From: Streptomyces niveus
GTDB lineage: Bacteria > Actinomycetota > Actinomycetes > Streptomycetales > Streptomycetaceae
Assembly: GCF_002009175.1 (NCBI RefSeq)
Contig: NZ_CP018047.1
Location: forward strand, 5,394,001-5,458,000
Length of the DNA stretch: 64,000 bases
Direction: 5' to 3'
Shown piece by piece: positions 1 through 11,500 of this stretch (within the stretch, counting starts at the first letter, position 1; each line of letters starts with the position of its first letter). Below the pieces are notes generated by a model. The model had not been told where the DNA came from, ran no database searches, and saw only the letters and a program-made list of their open reading frames with translations. Both the position numbers and the translations under genes were made by a program.

Positions 1-1145
1 AGACGTACTGCATCGACATCCACAACCCGACCCAGAACCAGGCGAAGTATCTGGAGACCCCCTGGGCCCAGACCTCGCTCGGCGCGAACAAGAACGCCGG
101 GAAGATCCGCTGGATCCTCCAGAACTCCTACCCCCAGGTCGACGATCTCGCCGCGCTCGCCGACGACGCGGGCACCGGGCCGCTCACCGCGCAGACCGCC
201 GCCGCCGGTACGCAGGTCGCGATCTGGCGCCACTCGGACAACGCCGACGTCGACGCCGTGGACCCGCAGGCCGAGAAGCTGGCCGACTGGCTGGAGCGCA
301 GCGCCGACCACCTCGGTGAGCCCAGGGCCTCGCTCACCCTGGAGCCCGGCGCGGTCTCCGGCCGGAGCGGCGAGCTTCTGGGGCCGGTCACCGTCCGTAC
401 CGACGCGGACAGTGTCGCGGTGTCCCCGCCCGCCGATGCCGCCGCCATGGGCATCGAGGTCACCGACAAGGACGGCAAGCCCGTCACCGAGGTGACCGAC
501 GGGGCGAGGCTCTACTTCGACGTCCCCGAGGACACGGCCGACGGCACGGCCTCGCTGAGCGTGCAGGCGACCACGTCGGTGCCGGTGGGCAGGGCGTTCG
601 CCGGGGTCACCAAGAGCCAGACGCAGATCCTGGCCGGCTCCAGCGAGTCCACGGTCTCGGCGACGGCCACCGCCACCTGGGCCGCGCAGGGCGCGATACC
701 CGCGATCACCGCCGAGAAGAACTGCGCGAAGGGCGGCGTGGACGTCACGGCGGCCAACAAGGGCGACGAGCCGTTCACCTTCCAGCTCGCCGGTGAGGAG
801 TACGAGGTCGAGGCCGGCAAGTCCAGGACCGTCACCGTGCCGGTCGCCGAGGACCAGGCGTACGACTTCACGATCACCGGACCCGGCGGCTTCACGGAGA
901 ACTTCCAGGGCGTCCTCGACTGCCGCACCACCGGAAACGCGGCCCCGCCGGCCGACGAGACCACCACCCAGCTGGCTCCGGCCTCGGCGGGCGTCACGGC
1001 GGGCACGGACGGGCTCGACCTGGCCGAGACAGGCACCTCCAACGCCACCCCGGTGATCGCGGGCGTCGCGATCGGACTCGTCCTGCTGGGCGGCGCGGCG
1101 GTCTTCTTCTTCCGCAAGAAGAACGACCCCTCCACCGAGGAGTGA
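1..1145 (+). CDS. Thioester-domain, sortase-anchored surface protein (5' end missing)
   Basis: The reading frame is open from base 3, so the true start and signal peptide lie before the window. The first 75 codons hold the end of a thioester (TQXA) domain: a Cys in YCID (codon at 9-11) and a Gln in TQVAIW (213-215), the pair that forms an internal Cys-Gln thioester in Gram-positive adhesins. A beta-rich stalk follows. The C-terminus is a sorting signal: LAETG, a hydrophobic helix and a positively charged tail FRKK. LAXTG is the signal cut by class E sortases of streptomycetes. Expected role: covalent attachment of the cell wall to a host, substrate or neighbouring cell surface. Family identity is seen directly; the ligand is unknown. 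Confidence 0.9.
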   Translation, partial: TYCIDIHNPTQNQAKYLETPWAQTSLGANKNAGKIRWILQNSYPQVDDLAALADDAGTGPLTAQTAAAGTQVAIWRHSDNADVDAVDPQAEKLADWLERSADHLGEPRASLTLEPGAVSGRSGELLGPVTVRTDADSVAVSPPADAAAMGIEVTDKDGKPVTEVTDGARLYFDVPEDTADGTASLSVQATTSVPVGRAFAGVTKSQTQILAGSSESTVSATATATWAAQGAIPAITAEKNCAKGGVDVTAANKGDEPFTFQLAGEEYEVEAGKSRTVTVPVAEDQAYDFTITGPGGFTENFQGVLDCRTTGNAAPPADETTTQLAPASAGVTAGTDGLDLAETGTSNATPVIAGVAIGLVLLGGAAVFFFRKKNDPSTEE

Positions 1146-1493
1146 GCGGTCCGGAGGATCGCACGACCATCTACTGATCAGTACGACCCGCTGATCGGTA
1201 CGACCGCCGACCGGCATGGCAGAAGGTCGCCGGACGGTCGCCCCTGACAGCGGCTCCGACGCGCAGACGAATCCGGTCGCGCGCCGGAGCCGCGCGCCGA
1301 CGCGCCGTCGGTCCGGCGCCAGCCTCCGGGCCCGCCCGGAGAACGGCCGCGGGTACCGCAGGTCGTGGACGGTCTGTCCGAGCCCTGGACACGCGGTTTC
1401 TCCCAAGGGAGGAACGTGCGGCAAGATGGATTCATCTGCCCTCACGCGGCGGAGCCGCACATTGGCCCTTCTCGATCTGCCGGACGGTTTCTC
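1146..1493. other. Intergenic region before ettA with a tandem repeat
   Basis: No convincing gene. A 15-base near-perfect tandem repeat, CTGATCAGTACGACC (1174-1188) and CTGATCGGTACGACC (1191-1205), starts 29 bases after the surface-protein stop and could be an operator pair. A short hairpin GCGGC-GGA-GCCGC lies at 1446-1458. An in-frame extension of the ettA frame back to a GTG at 1365 exists, but its 43 codons do not resemble the family. Confidence 0.5.
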
Positions 1494-3158
<1,665 letters not shown>

Positions 3159-3159
3159 C

Positions 3160-3585
3160 ATGGCCCGCCACCACTACAGCTGCCCCCTGCGCTGGTCGGA
3201 CATGGACGCCTTCGGGCACATCAACAACGTCGTCTTCATCCGCTATCTGGAGGAAGCGCGTATCGACTTCATGTTCCGGCTGGCGCCCGGGGGCGGCTCG
3301 CCGTCCTTCTCGGGCGGGTCGGTCGTCGCCCGGCACGAGATCGACTACAAGCTGCCGCTGGTCCACCGGCACGAGCCGGTGACCGTCGAGCTGTGGGTGA
3401 CGAAGATCGGCGCGGCGACGCTCACGATCGCGTACGAGATCAAGGACGAGGACCAGGTGTACGTGCGGGCCTCGACGGTCATCGTGCCGTACGACCTCCA
3501 GGCGGGCCGGCCGCGGCGGATCACCGCCGAGGAGAAGTCCTTCCTCATGAAGTACCTCGACGACGCGGAGGCGCTCGCGGCATGA
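3160..3585 (+). CDS. Acyl-CoA thioesterase, 4-hydroxybenzoyl-CoA thioesterase family
   Basis: A 141-residue single hot-dog fold protein. The N-terminal motif WSDMDAFGHINN with Asp just before GHINN is the catalytic region of the 4HBT group, followed by the long central helix FIRYLEEARIDF. It should hydrolyse an acyl-CoA thioester in the cytosol; the acyl group cannot be read from sequence. The start lies one base after the ettA stop and the stop overlaps the next start (ATGA), so the three genes are probably one transcript. Confidence 0.88.
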   Translation: MARHHYSCPLRWSDMDAFGHINNVVFIRYLEEARIDFMFRLAPGGGSPSFSGGSVVARHEIDYKLPLVHRHEPVTVELWVTKIGAATLTIAYEIKDEDQVYVRASTVIVPYDLQAGRPRRITAEEKSFLMKYLDDAEALAA

Positions 3586-4319
3586 CGGCGACGACCGTGC
3601 GGGCCCTGCGGCTCGCCGACACGGCGGAGGCGGCGGATCTCGCCGCCTTCCTCGGCCGGCTGATCCGCTACGACCGCGCCGCGGCGGTGCGCCTCCAGGC
3701 GGGCGGCGGGGCGGTGGCCGTGTTCGGGCGGCCGCCGGCGTTCGAGGTGCTGGCGATCCGTACGGCGCGGTTGCGTGACGTGGGGTCGGCGGAGGGGGCG
3801 GGGCCGGTGGCGGGGCCCGGCTCGGTGGAGGGGCCGGTGGAGCTGGACGTCACCGTCTCCGCCGGTGAACTCCTCGAAGCGATCGACGAGTTGACGGGCG
3901 GCTTCGGGCTGCCTGCCGCCGTCACCGGTCCTCCGTGGACCGGGGTGCTGCCGCCGCGCGGCGGCTGGCAGCAGGTGCCCGGCCTGCCGGGACCCGACGG
4001 GCTGCGCCAGGCGGTCGCGGCGGCGGTCACCGAATTCCGCACGCGCGACGAGGCGTTGCCCGCGGCGCACCGGGACCGCGCCGAACGGGACCGGATCGGC
4101 CGCGAGATCTGGTCGCGGACGGTCGGCTCCACGGGTCTGCCGCTGCGCGCCGTGCACGCGGCGCAGTCGGTGGGCTTCCTGCGCCCGATGCCGGAGGATG
4201 CGCCGGTGGCGCTGCTGAGGGCGGGGGCGTGGATGCGGTTGCGGACGCCGTACGGGTCGATCGCGGTACGGACGGGTGGGGCGGGTGGCATCGGGGGGTT
4301 GAGCGTCACCCCGATGTAG
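3582..4319 (+). CDS. Conserved hypothetical protein
   Basis: A 245-residue soluble protein starting in a four-base ATGA overlap with the thioesterase gene. I do not recognise a catalytic motif. Its middle holds a Gly/Ala/Pro-rich stretch around residues 64-85 and the C-terminus has a predicted amphipathic region with many Arg. No signal peptide or membrane helix. Translational coupling to the thioesterase suggests related use or simply co-expression. Function unknown. Confidence 0.75.
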   Translation: MTATTVRALRLADTAEAADLAAFLGRLIRYDRAAAVRLQAGGGAVAVFGRPPAFEVLAIRTARLRDVGSAEGAGPVAGPGSVEGPVELDVTVSAGELLEAIDELTGGFGLPAAVTGPPWTGVLPPRGGWQQVPGLPGPDGLRQAVAAAVTEFRTRDEALPAAHRDRAERDRIGREIWSRTVGSTGLPLRAVHAAQSVGFLRPMPEDAPVALLRAGAWMRLRTPYGSIAVRTGGAGGIGGLSVTPM

Positions 4320-4343
4320 GGCTTGTCGCCTGGTGGCGGGCCG

Positions 4344-4690
4344 TTTGCCGGGTTGCGCCCGGTGGGTGGTGTGTCCTCAATCGCCGGACGGGCTTGTTTT
4401 TGGCCGGGGTTGTTTGGTGGGTTGCGGCCGGTGGGTGGCGTCCTCAATCGCCGGACGGGCTTGAAATGCCCGCTCGGCGGTCATGACTTATTGGCCGGAT
4501 GGGCTTGAAATGCTGGCCGGGCGGTCATGAATTTTTTGGCCGGACGCGCTTGAATGCCCGCTGAGCGGGCGTGAGTTGTTGGCCGGACGGGCTTGAAGTG
4601 CGTGCCGGACGGCTTGAGATGCCAGTCGGGCAGCACGAGTTGTTGGCCGGGCGGGCTTGAAGCTCGCCGGACGGGCTTGAAATGCCCGGG
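4344..4690. repeat. Degenerate intergenic repeat array, core GCCGGACGGGCTTGAA
   Basis: Eight imperfect copies of GCCGGACGGGCTTG(AA) lie at about 4383, 4450, 4494, 4539, 4582, 4604, 4646 and 4666, at irregular spacing of 20-67 bases. Many are followed by ATGCCCG, which pairs back with CGGGC to make small hairpins. The first two copies sit in a longer direct repeat containing GGTGGGTGG and TCCTCAATCGCCGG. Elements beginning CTCAATCGCCGGACGGGC are common between streptomycete genes. The array fills the gap between two convergent transcription units, so it may act in termination. Confidence 0.85.
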
Positions 4691-4691
4691 C

Positions 4692-5672
4692 TCAGGTGGG
4701 TGGGGTGTCCGGCCAGACTCCTATGTGGTCTTGTTCCAGTTCCAGCAGCACGCGGTGTTCCATGCCCAGTGCCTTCGTGTAATCCGCCGGCAGTTGGAGC
4801 CGGCCCGCGCGGTCGAGCATCGCGTACTCCCGCGCCACCACCGACTCCTGGCCCGTCGTCGCGTCGACCTCCGTGCGGCGCAGGACCTCCGACGAGGTGC
4901 GGCCGTCCCGGATGGCGACCGTACGGCGTACCTCGCTCGCGACCGCCTGGTCGTGGGTGACGATCACGATCGTCGTGCCCAACTCCTCGTTCGCCCGTCG
5001 GAACGCGCCGAACACCTGCTCACCGGTCGCCGAGTCCAGCTCGCCCGTCGGCTCGTCGGCCAGCAGTACGGAAGGGGAGTTGGCGAGGGCGACGGCGATA
5101 GCCACGCGCTGCTGCTGGCCGCCGGACATCTGGTGCGGGCGGCGGTCGCGGCAGTCCGCGACGTCCAGCATCGCCAGCAAGGACTCCGCCCGCGCGGCGC
5201 GCTCGGCCCGTCGGCCCCGGCCACCCCGGTGACTCAACTGCATCGGCAGCGCCACATTCTGACTCGCCGTCATGTACGGCAGCAGATTCCGACCGGTCTC
5301 CTGCCAGACGAAGCCCACCGCCTCACGCCGGTAGCGCAGCCGCGTTTTCGCGTCCATGGCCAGCAGATCGCGGCCCGCCACCTTCGCGGCTCCGGCCGTC
5401 GGGACGTCCAGCCCCGCGAGGATGTTCATCAGCGTCGACTTGCCGCTGCCCGACGCGCCCACGAGAGCCATCAACTCGCCCTCCGCCACCAGGAGATCGA
5501 GGCCCTGGAGGGCCTGCACCTCCACCCCGTCGGCGGTGAAGATCCTTACCAGCCGGTCGCAGGCGATGAGCGCGTCATGGCCGTACGAGGGCCGGTCGCG
5601 GTGCGTACCCGCGCGCCGTTCCAGCTGCTCCAGCGTCACCGCCTGCCCGCTCGGCTCCGTCGACGATGTCAT
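4692..5672 (-). CDS. MacB/LolD-type ABC transporter ATPase with AbrB-like C-terminal tail
   Basis: A 326-residue ATPase: Walker A GASGSGKS at 72-79, signature MSGGQQQR, Walker B VLLADEPTGELD and a switch His. This is the class that energises FtsX/MacB permeases. Start: ATG at 5672, which overlaps the permease stop as ATGA; a longer frame upstream is inside the permease gene. Unusual: residues 283-326 (LDRAGRLQLPADYTKALG, then a Val/Leu/Glu strand ending IGVWP) look like a SpoVT/AbrB swapped-hairpin domain rather than part of an ABC cassette. Last gene of a three-gene operon with the two large permeases. Confidence 0.92.
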   Translation of the reverse strand: MTSSTEPSGQAVTLEQLERRAGTHRDRPSYGHDALIACDRLVRIFTADGVEVQALQGLDLLVAEGELMALVGASGSGKSTLMNILAGLDVPTAGAAKVAGRDLLAMDAKTRLRYRREAVGFVWQETGRNLLPYMTASQNVALPMQLSHRGGRGRRAERAARAESLLAMLDVADCRDRRPHQMSGGQQQRVAIAVALANSPSVLLADEPTGELDSATGEQVFGAFRRANEELGTTIVIVTHDQAVASEVRRTVAIRDGRTSSEVLRRTEVDATTGQESVVAREYAMLDRAGRLQLPADYTKALGMEHRVLLELEQDHIGVWPDTPPT

Positions 5673-8539
5673 CGGCTGTCTCCTGCCCTGAGTTCCTTGA
5701 TCGAGCCTTCTCGTCCCGCCCACCACGCCTGGACCACCGACACCGCTCCGGCGAGCGCCAGCACCGCCACCGCGGGCAGCACCAGCGACCACGGATCGGC
5801 CTGGAGCGGCGCCCCGTCCAGCGTCACGTCCGACGTCGCGCTGAGCGCCAGCCGTACGAGATCCACGCCGGGCGCCAGCAGTACGACGGTCGCCCAGCCG
5901 ACCAGCGCCCCGCCCACGGCGGCCAGCAGCGCCTGCGGAAGGACCTCCAGGCCGAGGAGCTGGCGGCCCTGCCGCGTCGTGAGACCCATGGTGCGCAGCC
6001 TCGCCAGCAACGTGACACGCTCCGGGGCCGTCTGCGACAGCGACAGCAGCAGGGCCAGCAGCGCGTAGCCCGCGCCCGCCGCGATCGCCGCCGCGTAGAT
6101 CCGCTCGGCGCCTTCCTGCATGGGCGTGTTGACGAACGTTCTCCGCTCCTCGGAGCGCAGCTTGACGCTGAGGTCGTCGCCGAACCCGGCGACCGTACGG
6201 CGCAGCGCCGCGCCGTCCAGCTCCGCGCCGCCCACCAGCAGGGTGGTCGGCGCCCGCTGCGTCAGGTCGGCGGCGTTCACCAGGAGGTAGTCGGTGCCGG
6301 GTGACGCCGGGGTGTTCCGTTGTATCTCCGCGACCCGCACCTTGAACTCCCCGGCCGCCGACCGGATGTCACGCGGCTGGTCACCCAGGCGTTCGGCGAC
6401 GGCGGGCGAGGCGATCGCGGGCAGTACCCGGCTCGGGTCCGGACCGCCGTCGCCCACACCGCCCCCGCCGACGGACTTCAGGGCGTCGGCGGAGAACTCG
6501 CCGAGGCCGGTCTGCCGGGCCAGCCGCGCGTATGCCCGCGGCTCCACGCCGATCATGGTCACACCGACCGTCGTCCGGAAAGCCACGCTGTCGGACGGGA
6601 GCGGTACGCCGTACTCGACGCGCACCGCGGTCACGTCACGGACCCCGGCGCTCTCCCGTACGGCCGCCGCCAGCCCGTCGGGCAGCTCCGGCGACGAGCC
6701 GACGACGCTGATCCGGGCGTCGGCGCCCGTCGCCAGCACGGCGGCCCGTTCCCTGGCGCCGTCGATCCCGGCGAGCACCGAGCCGCCGAACGCCGCCGTC
6801 GTCAGCGCGACGAGCAGCGCGAGCAGCGGCAGCGCGCCCGACGACGACGCGCGGCCCGCGCGGGCCAGCGAGAGGAAACCAACCGCGCCACGCAGCCGGC
6901 CGGCGGGGCGGCCCGCGAGACGCAGCGGCAGCGGATACAGACGTACGAGGATGAGGGCGGCGATCAGTCCCACCAGCACCGGCGCGGAGCTGACCAGATA
7001 GTCCACATCGCCGACGCCACCGGTGCCCGCGGAGCCGGACGCGCCGCCCGTGCCGCGCCGGCGCAGCGCGACCACCGCGCCGATCGCCAGGGCCAGCAGG
7101 GTCAGTTCGGCGATCGTGCGGCGGCGGGAGGGCCGGGTCCGGACAAGATCCTCGCGGCCCCCGTGCGGCAGCGGTCTGCGATGCCCCACCACCGCCCGTA
7201 TCGGCAGCGCGGCGCACGCCAGCAGGGCCGCCGCGCCCGCGGCTGCCACGGCGGGCAGCAGCCGGGCCTCCGGGACGGTCAGGACGGCGAGCCACAGGCC
7301 GACGGCCGCCGCCGGTACGACGATCACCGCCGTCTCGGCGAGGAGCCTGCCGCCGATGCCGCGCAGGGACGCGCCGCGTGAGCGCAGCAGGGCGAGTTCG
7401 GCCTGCCGCCGGGCGGCGATCAGGCCGCCCGCCATCACCAGGACGACGGCGGCCACGGCCCCGATCCCCAGTGCGGCGACGGCGACGACCGGGGCGATGG
7501 CGGCACGCATCGAGCGGTGCCCGGCGACGATGTCGTCGAGTTTCGTCGCCACCTCGGCCACCGGCCCGACGACGCTCGTGCGCAGTTCGGTCAGCTCCGG
7601 GCCGTTCTTCATCGACGCGACGCGCGAGGCGAGCGCCGGCGCGTCGCGTGCGGTGAGCGCGGTGGTGTCGGGCGCGATCCGCCAGTAGAGCTGGGGCTCA
7701 CCGGTGGTGGCGAGCAGTACGGGGGCGGCGTCGGGGGGCAGGAGAAGGGCGGCGCGCCAGTAGCGGGGCTGGGGGCGGTCCTCGGTCGGTTTGGCGACCA
7801 GGGTGGGGGTGCGGAGTGTGGGCTCGAAGGACCAGTAGCTGTTGTCCGGTTCCCGTGGCGCGATGATCCCGGTGATCCGTACACCGATCTCGTCACGGCC
7901 GGCGGCCGGCACATGCAGCACCGAACCCACCTCGATGTGCAGCGACTTGGCGGTCGCGGCGGTGACCGCGGCCTCCACCTCCTCGGTGCGCTCCGTCACC
8001 GGCGCGTCGGCGCGGGGGAGCCGGCCCTCGCGGAGCGCGGAGTGGCGGTCGAGGTCCGCCTGGGCGGCGAGGGTGAACATCGGCGGCAGGTTGTCGGGCG
8101 CGGCCAGCCAGGGCTCGTCGACCTCGATGGGCTCGGAGGTTCGTACGCCGTACGCCGAGGCGCCCTCGTCGGCCCGTACCGGCGCCGGAAGACCCCGCAC
8201 GATCTTCCGCTGCGTCTGTGCCACCCACGCACCGCGCAGGGTCTTCTCCCGGTCCGCCCGCGGCATGCCGGGGCCGAACGCCGGCGAGCTGATCTCCAGG
8301 ACCCGCTCGACGGCGGTGGCGGTCCGGATGTCGTGGCGCAGGCCGTTCGTCTCGTACGCGTCGACGGAGCGGGGGAACGCGGCGGCGAGGTAGGCGGTGA
8401 GCACGACGAGCACGGCCATCGCGACGGCGGCACCGGGCGCGGTGCGCAGCCGCGTCCGCACCCAGGGCGCGACGGGCCGCGCGGGGCGGGTCTTCTCCGG
8501 CTCGCCGTCCCCGGCGGCGCTCCGCGTAGGAGTTCGCAT
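5669..8539 (-). CDS. FtsX-like ABC transporter permease (956 aa)
   Basis: A large permease: an N-terminal membrane helix at about residues 37-55, a long extracytoplasmic domain, a three-helix FtsX block in the middle (around 350-450), further helices at about 480-600, another outer domain and a terminal FtsX block ending in helices near 830-945. Such doubled FtsX proteins move lipids, lipoproteins or peptides outward or act mechanically on the envelope. ATG start lies one base after the stop of the upstream permease; the stop overlaps the ATPase start. Substrate unknown. Confidence 0.88.
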   Translation of the reverse strand: MRTPTRSAAGDGEPEKTRPARPVAPWVRTRLRTAPGAAVAMAVLVVLTAYLAAAFPRSVDAYETNGLRHDIRTATAVERVLEISSPAFGPGMPRADREKTLRGAWVAQTQRKIVRGLPAPVRADEGASAYGVRTSEPIEVDEPWLAAPDNLPPMFTLAAQADLDRHSALREGRLPRADAPVTERTEEVEAAVTAATAKSLHIEVGSVLHVPAAGRDEIGVRITGIIAPREPDNSYWSFEPTLRTPTLVAKPTEDRPQPRYWRAALLLPPDAAPVLLATTGEPQLYWRIAPDTTALTARDAPALASRVASMKNGPELTELRTSVVGPVAEVATKLDDIVAGHRSMRAAIAPVVAVAALGIGAVAAVVLVMAGGLIAARRQAELALLRSRGASLRGIGGRLLAETAVIVVPAAAVGLWLAVLTVPEARLLPAVAAAGAAALLACAALPIRAVVGHRRPLPHGGREDLVRTRPSRRRTIAELTLLALAIGAVVALRRRGTGGASGSAGTGGVGDVDYLVSSAPVLVGLIAALILVRLYPLPLRLAGRPAGRLRGAVGFLSLARAGRASSSGALPLLALLVALTTAAFGGSVLAGIDGARERAAVLATGADARISVVGSSPELPDGLAAAVRESAGVRDVTAVRVEYGVPLPSDSVAFRTTVGVTMIGVEPRAYARLARQTGLGEFSADALKSVGGGGVGDGGPDPSRVLPAIASPAVAERLGDQPRDIRSAAGEFKVRVAEIQRNTPASPGTDYLLVNAADLTQRAPTTLLVGGAELDGAALRRTVAGFGDDLSVKLRSEERRTFVNTPMQEGAERIYAAAIAAGAGYALLALLLSLSQTAPERVTLLARLRTMGLTTRQGRQLLGLEVLPQALLAAVGGALVGWATVVLLAPGVDLVRLALSATSDVTLDGAPLQADPWSLVLPAVAVLALAGAVSVVQAWWAGREGSIKELRAGDSR

Positions 8540-8540
8540 C

Positions 8541-11500
8541 TCAGTTCCCTCCCCGTTCGCGCAGCGTGACCGTCGGGTCCGTGCGGCGCAGCGCCAGGGA
8601 CGCGATCATCAGCAGGGGCAGCGCCGACACCCCCGCCAGCAGCGCCGCGACCTGGCCCGTGGGCAGTTCGACCAGGACGCGCGGGACCGGTTGGGTGGCC
8701 TGGCCCGTCAGGACGACCAGGGGCACCACCGCCCTGGTCAGAACGGCGCCGAGGGCGAGGCCGACCAGGAGCGCGACGCTCAGCAGCACGCCCTGTTCGG
8801 TGGCTATCAGCCGGGCGAGTTGGCGACGTGGCGTACCCAGGGCCCGCAACAGGGCGAATTCGGCCGCCCGTTCACGCTGTGACCCCGCCGCGCTCACCGC
8901 GAAGCCGACCGCCGCGAGCGCCGCCGCCGCGATGGCGGCGGCCGTCAGCGCGGACTGCGGGCCGACCCCCAGCGGATCGCTCAGCAACTCGTCCGCCGTC
9001 TCGTCGCGCACCAGGACCTGCGCCGGGTCGAGGTCGGACCGCTTCCGCAGCGTCTCGGCGATCTCCGTCGTACGGTCCGGTGCCGTGCTCAGCCACCACT
9101 CGGTGGGGGCGAGCGACGCCACGCGCCGTTCGGCGAGAACCTCGTTTACGGTGCGCAGATCGACCAGGAGCCCGCCGCCGTCACCCGGACGACCGCCGCC
9201 GACGGTCTCGGACGCCGCCCGCGCACTCAGGGCGCCCGCCCCGGTGGTGGGCAACTGGCCGACCGAGCGCACGATCTTCACCCGCAGGCGCTGGCCCGAG
9301 ACCTGGACGTCCACGTTCTGCCCGGTCTTCGCGCCGGCCGCGCGCAGAAAGGTCTCGGTGGCGATTCCGGGCAGCACGGCCGGCGGCTCGGCGCGCGCCG
9401 CGCTCACATGGACGGTGACGTTTCGCGCCGGGTCGAGGAAGTGCCCGGTCTGCGGGCTGATCCCCGTCTCGTACGAGAGCGCCAGCGGAGCCGACGCCGA
9501 GACGGCCGGCTTCAGCGGCACCTCCGGGTCCGCCTCGCCGTCCAGCGAACTCAGCCGCGTCGCCCGCCAGTCGGAGTCCTTGTCGACGTCGACCGGGCGT
9601 ACGGCGCCGTCGGCGTCCAGTGAGCGCAGCGCCTCGACGCGGAGCCGGTGGGTCTCGCTCCTGCCCTGCGGAGCGGTCGAGACGAGCTCCAGGCCGGTCA
9701 GTGCCAGCGGCTCCGCCGGGGCGAGCGGCGTGGTCCTCGCCTCGGGCCCGGTCACGGCGTCCGCCGCTCCGGTCAGATCGAGCGTCACGGTGTGCGGGCG
9801 GCCGTCGACGGGCACCTCGCCCACGGGCATGCGGTGGCCGACGCCGTACCGGTCCTCGATCACCACCGTGGTGAACGGGACGGAACCCGTCGGCGACACT
9901 CCGTCGCCCGCACCGGTGTCGGTGAGCCGCAGCGTGATCCGGAGCTGACGGGTGCCGTCGGGCAGCGGGGTGCCGGGCCGCGCCGCCCCCGCCGGCTTCA
10001 CCGCGTCCAGGAGCCGGGCCGCGCCCTCGTCGCCGGACAGTCCGGCCGTGTCGTCCCGCAGCAGCATCCGCTCCTGCGCGTGAGCGGTGTCCAGCGCGAG
10101 GACCGTCGCCATTCGGTTCCCCGCCAGCTCGGACGTCGCACGGTGCGCGGGGGCGGCCTCACGCACCCCCGGCAGCGCGGCGTAGATACCCGCCTGCCCG
10201 GGATCGCCCGGCCGGTCCGTCGCCACCCGCAGCGACGCGCCGGTCCGGAAGTCCGCCTGGTCCTTCTGCGACCGGTCCCACGACGCGCTCTGCCCGATCG
10301 CCAGCATCCCCATCGCCACGGCCAGCACCAGCAGCAGCACCGGGCCCGCGCCGCGCAGCGGCCTGCGGCTGAACTGCCAGCCGGCGAGCGCCGACGACAG
10401 GCCCGCCCCGTTCGCCGCGCGCCGTTCGGCGAGGCGCGCCACGGGTGGCAGCAGGCGAAGGGTCAGTACGGTGCCCGCGAGCAGGGCCAGCGCGGGAGCG
10501 GCGACCAGCAGCGGATCGATGCCGAGTTCGCCCCGGCTGTCACCGCTGAGCGCGCCGCCGCCCGATGTGGCCGTCTGCCGGTCCAACTGCCAGTACGCCA
10601 CGGCGGCGATCACCAGCAGCCCCACGTCGGCGCCCGCGCGCACCGGGCCCGGCAGCGGCTTCGCCCTGCCGCCCCGCAGCCGGGTCGCGCCGGCCGAGGC
10701 CAGGGCGGGCGCCACGACGGCGGCGGCGCACGCCAGCGCGACCCCGACGCCGGTCAGCCACACCTCGGCGGTGGAGGTGTCACCGAGCCGCAGCCCGATC
10801 TCGGTGAGCCTGCCGCTGTCGGCGAGGAGCCGGGTCAGCGGCCCCGCGAGCAGCGGCGCGCAGAGCGCGGCGGGCAGCGCGAGGAGCAGCGCCTCGACGG
10901 CGGTGAGCCACAGGAGCCGGCGCCGGGAGCCGCCGCGGGCCCGCAGCAGATCGGTCTCGCCCGTCCGTTCGCTGCTCAGCAGGCGGGCGACCAGCAACAG
11001 GGCGTAACCCGCGAGCAGTACGAGCTGGACGGCGACGATCAGCAGCGTGGAGCGGGAGACGAGCAGCGCGCGTTCGGTCCGGTCGAGCACCCCCGGCAGT
11101 GCGGTGCTCACGTTCACACCGTCGGCGAACACCGGCCGCGCGGCGAGGGTCTTGGGCTCCCGCTCGGCCGCGGTGCGCAGCGAGTCGATACGGGCGGTGG
11201 TGACGGACCGGAAGTCGGCGGCGGCCAGCCAGGAGAGGTCGCCCGCCGAGAGCCGTCCGGAGTCGAACAGGGCGGGATCGGTGAGCAGCGGGCCGTAGGT
11301 GGTGAAGGTGACCGTCCGGACGCCGTGGCCGCCGAGGGTGTCCAACTTCCAGTACGGATCGGTGAGATCGGCGGGCCGGTAGACGCCGGTGACGAGGATC
11401 GTGAGGGGTTCGTCCCCCAGCCGGTCGACGAGGGTGAGCCGGGTCCCCGTCTTGAGCCCGAGCTGGGTCGCGGCGACTTCGGGGAACGCCGCCTGCACCG

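Noticed and set aside
1365..1493. Longer N-terminus for EttA
   Set aside because: The extra residues do not resemble the family, whose proteins begin at AEYIYTMRK.
4344..4690. CRISPR-like repeat array
   Set aside because: Copies are degenerate and irregularly spaced, with no uniform spacers or cas genes.
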